Assembly: GCF_002631185.1 (NCBI RefSeq)
Contig: NZ_PDNU01000021.1
Location: 1-64,000, forward strand
Length of the DNA: 64,000 bases
Direction of reading: 5' to 3'
Source of the DNA: Teichococcus rhizosphaerae
GTDB taxonomy: Bacteria > Pseudomonadota > Alphaproteobacteria > Acetobacterales > Acetobacteraceae
In this document: one piece after another, positions 61,996-64,000 of the stretch
Layout of the letters: every line of letters begins with the position of its first letter
How positions within the stretch are numbered: position 1 is the stretch's first letter
The notes under the pieces: generated by a model
Database searches by the model: none
What the model saw: the letters and a program-made list of their open reading frames with translations, nothing else
Told to the model about the DNA's origin: nothing
Made by a program: the position numbers and the translations under genes

Positions 61996-62334
61996 TCAGT
62001 CCCGCTCGTTGCGCTTGGTCGGCCGGTTCCAGTAGAGACCCCATGCTGATTTGTTGTCGGCCGACTGGAACAGGTTGGCTCGGATTGGCTGCGCGAAGGT
62101 CGGATCGTCGAACTGCAACGATACATATTCGCCGGCCTTCTCGCCGGTGCGCTTCCATCCCGCCCCCACTTCCGGCCCATCGGCATCATCGCCGAGGTGA
62201 ACGCGATAGTCGGGCGCGTTCTCGGCGTCGGAGTGCTCCGCCGGCACCAGCACCAGAGCGGCGTCGAGGGCGAGCGTGCGGATGCGGCCGCCATAGCCGC
62301 TTTTGGTGCGGGTGAATTCTCCGATCAGACTCAT
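61996..62334 (-). CDS. DUF736 protein
   Basis: A 112-residue protein starting SLIGEFTRTKSGYGGRIRTL and ending SAWGLYWNRPTKRNERD, the DUF736 pattern. The family is widespread in alphaproteobacterial plasmids and ICEs, next to relaxase and parA genes, without an established function. A role in regulation or stability of the element is often assumed. Confidence 0.9.
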   Translation of the reverse strand: MSLIGEFTRTKSGYGGRIRTLALDAALVLVPAEHSDAENAPDYRVHLGDDADGPEVGAGWKRTGEKAGEYVSLQFDDPTFAQPIRANLFQSADNKSAWGLYWNRPTKRNERD

Positions 62335-62379
62335 GGCAACCTCCTTGGCGATGCGGTGGAACGGGTCATGGCTGCGCCG

Positions 62380-62925
62380 TCACCGCGTCGGCGCGCGCCA
62401 GACGAAGCGACCGTCGCCGTCTTCGTCGGTGTAGAGAGGCGTGGCCCGGCCGATCACGGTGTTGACGGCGAGAGGCCCGAAGTAGCGGCCGTCCAGGCTG
62501 TCCCGGACGCCGATGTTCATGAGGAAGAGTTCGCTCGCGCCGATCCGGTGGCAGCCGCTCCAGATAGGCAGCGTGCGTCCAAGACGGTCGCGGTCGAGCG
62601 CATTGCCGACGGTGATTCCGTCGACGGTAATGTCGCCACCCGAACGGCAGACCGTCTGCCCGGGAACTGCGGCAACGCGCTTCAAGAGCGGCACGCCGCG
62701 CGGGAGATAACCCCGGTCCTCGAGGAAGGCGGCAAGCGGCTCTGGCGCATTGACCGCAACAAGGTCGGTGACCTCGAGCGGCGTAGCCGAACCGATCTCA
62801 TAGAGGCCGACCGGGACGCTGGCCGATGCGTTCCAGACGAGCCGCGGTGCAACGTGCACCATCGCCAGCGTGATCAGCAGGAGCGCGGCGCCCGTGGCCG
62901 TCAGCAGGTAGCCGGCGCGCGTCAT
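62380..62925 (-). CDS. traF: S26-family signal peptidase, TraF-type pilin maturase
   Basis: A 181-residue membrane-anchored peptidase. After one helix (LTATGAALLLITLAMVHV), SASVPVGLYEIG carries the catalytic Ser and PLLKRVAAVPG the catalytic Lys. SELFLMNIGVRDSLDGRYFGPL is the later conserved stretch. In RP4, TraF processes and cyclises the TrbC pilin; trbC is encoded at 52849. It overlaps the DUF2840 stop (ATGA). Confidence 0.9.
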   Translation of the reverse strand: MTRAGYLLTATGAALLLITLAMVHVAPRLVWNASASVPVGLYEIGSATPLEVTDLVAVNAPEPLAAFLEDRGYLPRGVPLLKRVAAVPGQTVCRSGGDITVDGITVGNALDRDRLGRTLPIWSGCHRIGASELFLMNIGVRDSLDGRYFGPLAVNTVIGRATPLYTDEDGDGRFVWRAPTR

Positions 62926-63437
62926 GGCTCGGCCCTCTGTCGCAAGCGCCAGGCGCGGTGCTGCTGACGGGAGTAGGATCGCGGGGCGTCCCCGGCGGCG
63001 AGCCGGTTATGGACATGGCGCCAATAGTCAGGCGCAGCTTCGGCGGGATCGATGTCGAGCGCTTCGATCGCGTCGATCAGAAGCAGCACCTGCTCGACGC
63101 TCGGCCAGCCGCTCGTTTGCAGCAGGATTTCACCACCGGGCCGCACCGAGGGCAGCGTCTGATAACCTTCGCCCGCGCTGACGGCGCGCAGGATGTCGAT
63201 GCGCGAGACGACGGTGCCAAAGCCATTCGACGCCCAGCGGACGAAGGCGAAGACAGCGCCGGCGGGGAAGCCGAGGACGCGGCGCCGTCGGTCGAGGATC
63301 TGTTCGTGAACCGCATGGCCGAAGCGGATCCAGTGCTCGATCTCCTTCTCGCGCCAAACCAATTCGACCTCGGTGAGCCGACCGGGGGGTGATGACGGCC
63401 GAACGCCCGCTGCGCTATGAAATGCCGGTACGCTCAT
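62922..63437 (-). CDS. DUF2840 protein
   Basis: A 171-residue protein with the signature LTEVELVWREKEIEHWIRFGHAVHEQILDRRRRVLGF and FAFVRWASNGFGTVVSRIDILRA. DUF2840 genes are a regular part of this ICE backbone, between the ParA-associated gene and the S26 peptidase. The function is unknown. Both ends overlap neighbours by four bases (ATGA), so it is translated in a chain with parA. Confidence 0.9.
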   Translation of the reverse strand: MSVPAFHSAAGVRPSSPPGRLTEVELVWREKEIEHWIRFGHAVHEQILDRRRRVLGFPAGAVFAFVRWASNGFGTVVSRIDILRAVSAGEGYQTLPSVRPGGEILLQTSGWPSVEQVLLLIDAIEALDIDPAEAAPDYWRHVHNRLAAGDAPRSYSRQQHRAWRLRQRAEP

Positions 63438-63673
63438 GGCGCGTCCCCTTCGGCAGGAAACGCGCCCGCGAGGAGCTCGCGCAGCATGTCCGCGACGGTT
63501 TGGCCGCGCTGGAACGCGGTGACCTTGATCCGGCCGCGCAGGTCCGGTGTGACGTCGATCGTGAGGCGCGCTGTGTAGGCGATGGCGTCAGCCCTGCGGC
63601 CGCGCGGATCGTCGGCGGCCTTGATCCAGGCGTCCGGGTCGCCGGGCCGCGCGGCGAAGCTGCGCCTGGTCAT
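63434..63673 (-). CDS. Small ribbon-helix-helix protein next to parA
   Basis: A 79-residue protein with basic N-terminus and YTARLTIDVTPDLRGRIKVTAFQRGQTVADMLRELLAGAF, a ribbon-helix-helix fold as in small centromere-binding partners of ParA (often annotated as ParB-like). It overlaps the parA stop by four bases. It probably binds a partition or control site of the element. Confidence 0.8.
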   Translation of the reverse strand: MTRRSFAARPGDPDAWIKAADDPRGRRADAIAYTARLTIDVTPDLRGRIKVTAFQRGQTVADMLRELLAGAFPAEGDAP

Positions 63674-64000
63674 GGTGCGAGCCTTCCAACTTCGGCGCAG
63701 AGCGCTGCGATCTCGCGCGCACCGGCGCGCTGGCCATCGAGTTCGGAGATCAGGCGGCCCGATTGCGCTGCATCCGCGAAGCCGACGCGTTGGCCGATGG
63801 CGCTCGCCAGCACCGGCGGATCGTGTTCAGCGAGCGACTTGGCGGTTTCGCGTGCGATGACGGTGCGCGCGCCGCAGCGGTTGAGCACGAAACGCGCGAC
63901 AAGCGACGGGCGGAACAGGCGTGCTTCGCGGAGCAGCGCCAGCATCTCGGCCGACGCCCATCCGTCGAAGGGCGACGGCTGAACCGGGATCAGGATGAGA
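63670..64000 (-). CDS. parA: ParA-family partition ATPase, C-terminal part (partial)
   Basis: The frame runs off the right edge, so only the C-terminal ~109 residues are seen. LIPVQPSPFDGWASAEML and ARFVLNRCGARTVIARETAKSL match the later part of MinD/ParA-type ATPases of conjugative elements. The Walker A motif lies beyond the window. It heads the chain parA, RHH protein, DUF2840, S26 peptidase. Confidence 0.85.
   Translation of the reverse strand, partial: LILIPVQPSPFDGWASAEMLALLREARLFRPSLVARFVLNRCGARTVIARETAKSLAEHDPPVLASAIGQRVGFADAAQSGRLISELDGQRAGAREIAALCAEVGRLAP

Larger units (their letters stand above)
37402..64000. mobile_element. Integrative and conjugative element, trb/VirB-type, left end to window edge
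   Basis: This region holds a tyrosine integrase next to guaA, alpA-type regulator copies, metal and toxin-type cargo and a full set of conjugation genes: trbB-C-D-E-J-K-L-F-G-I, traG, relaxase, lytic transglycosylase, S26 peptidase, DUF736, DUF2840 and parA. The gene order matches alphaproteobacterial ICEs with an RP4-like (trb) mating system. GC is lower and codon use less extreme than in the flanking chromosome. The right end, origin-processing genes and the second attachment site are beyond position 64000. Confidence 0.9.

Noticed and set aside
1-64000. CRISPR arrays, tRNA or rRNA genes
   Set aside because: No regularly spaced repeat-spacer pattern and no tRNA-like cloverleaf or rRNA segment was recognised by eye; the tandem repeats seen have no spacers. 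A tRNA scan would settle the tRNA point.

Overview
The window joins two kinds of DNA. Positions 650 to 37401 are very GC-rich chromosomal sequence with strong third-position G/C. Two Bug-type tripartite tricarboxylate receptors, two family 5 solute-binding proteins, a full cbb3 oxidase cluster and a guaA/infC/thrS core point to an aerobic alphaproteobacterium, most likely of the Acetobacteraceae (Roseomonas-like). That placement is inference from gene content and base composition. The first ~600 bases are strikingly AT-rich and hold the end of a P-loop ATPase gene that looks foreign.

Chromosomal layout: a periplasmic peptide-type binding protein, a CMP/dCMP-type deaminase, a PRC-barrel protein, release factor RF3 (prfC), a methyltransferase, a glutathione peroxidase, two tandem EamA exporters, a ketopantoate-reductase-like gene coupled to an SDR, a HAD plus UbiA-like membrane protein, an M20 peptidase, a TauD-like protein lacking the usual C-terminal metal motif, and a CheZ-like protein with two FliM-type peptides. 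Next comes a minus-strand uptake and hydrolysis block (M20 amidohydrolase, binding protein, two Bug receptors), then GNAT, DUF533 and DUF2189 genes. The ccoNOQP-GHIS operon (24041-31928) builds and matures a high-affinity cbb3 terminal oxidase and is preceded by a perfect FNR/FixK-type box at 23915. thrS, infC (apparently with a CTG start), a DUF1028 gene and guaA follow.

From 37402 to the right edge lies an integrative and conjugative element with less extreme GC, inserted at the 3' end of guaA. It starts with a tyrosine integrase. Its metal cargo (frameshifted ZIP transporter, P1B-4-type ATPase, truncated HAD gene) sits between two ~265-bp direct repeats, each carrying the integrase 3' end and alpA. 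The transfer machinery follows: a LysR regulator, DUF2274, trbI-G-F-L-K-J-E-D-C-B (transcribed right to left from trbB), a CopG-like protein, coupling protein TraG, a VirD2-like relaxase with a DUF3363-type C-terminus, a lytic transglycosylase, DUF736, a TraF-type S26 peptidase, DUF2840, a ribbon-helix-helix protein and the end of parA. Between copG and trbB, on the opposite strand, is an accessory insert: hipBA with three evenly spaced operator-like palindromes, and a HEPN-domain candidate. The other end of the element lies outside the window.

No tRNA, rRNA, CRISPR array or transposase gene was recognised. Five short GC-rich tandem repeats (12-16-bp units) are scattered through the chromosomal part.
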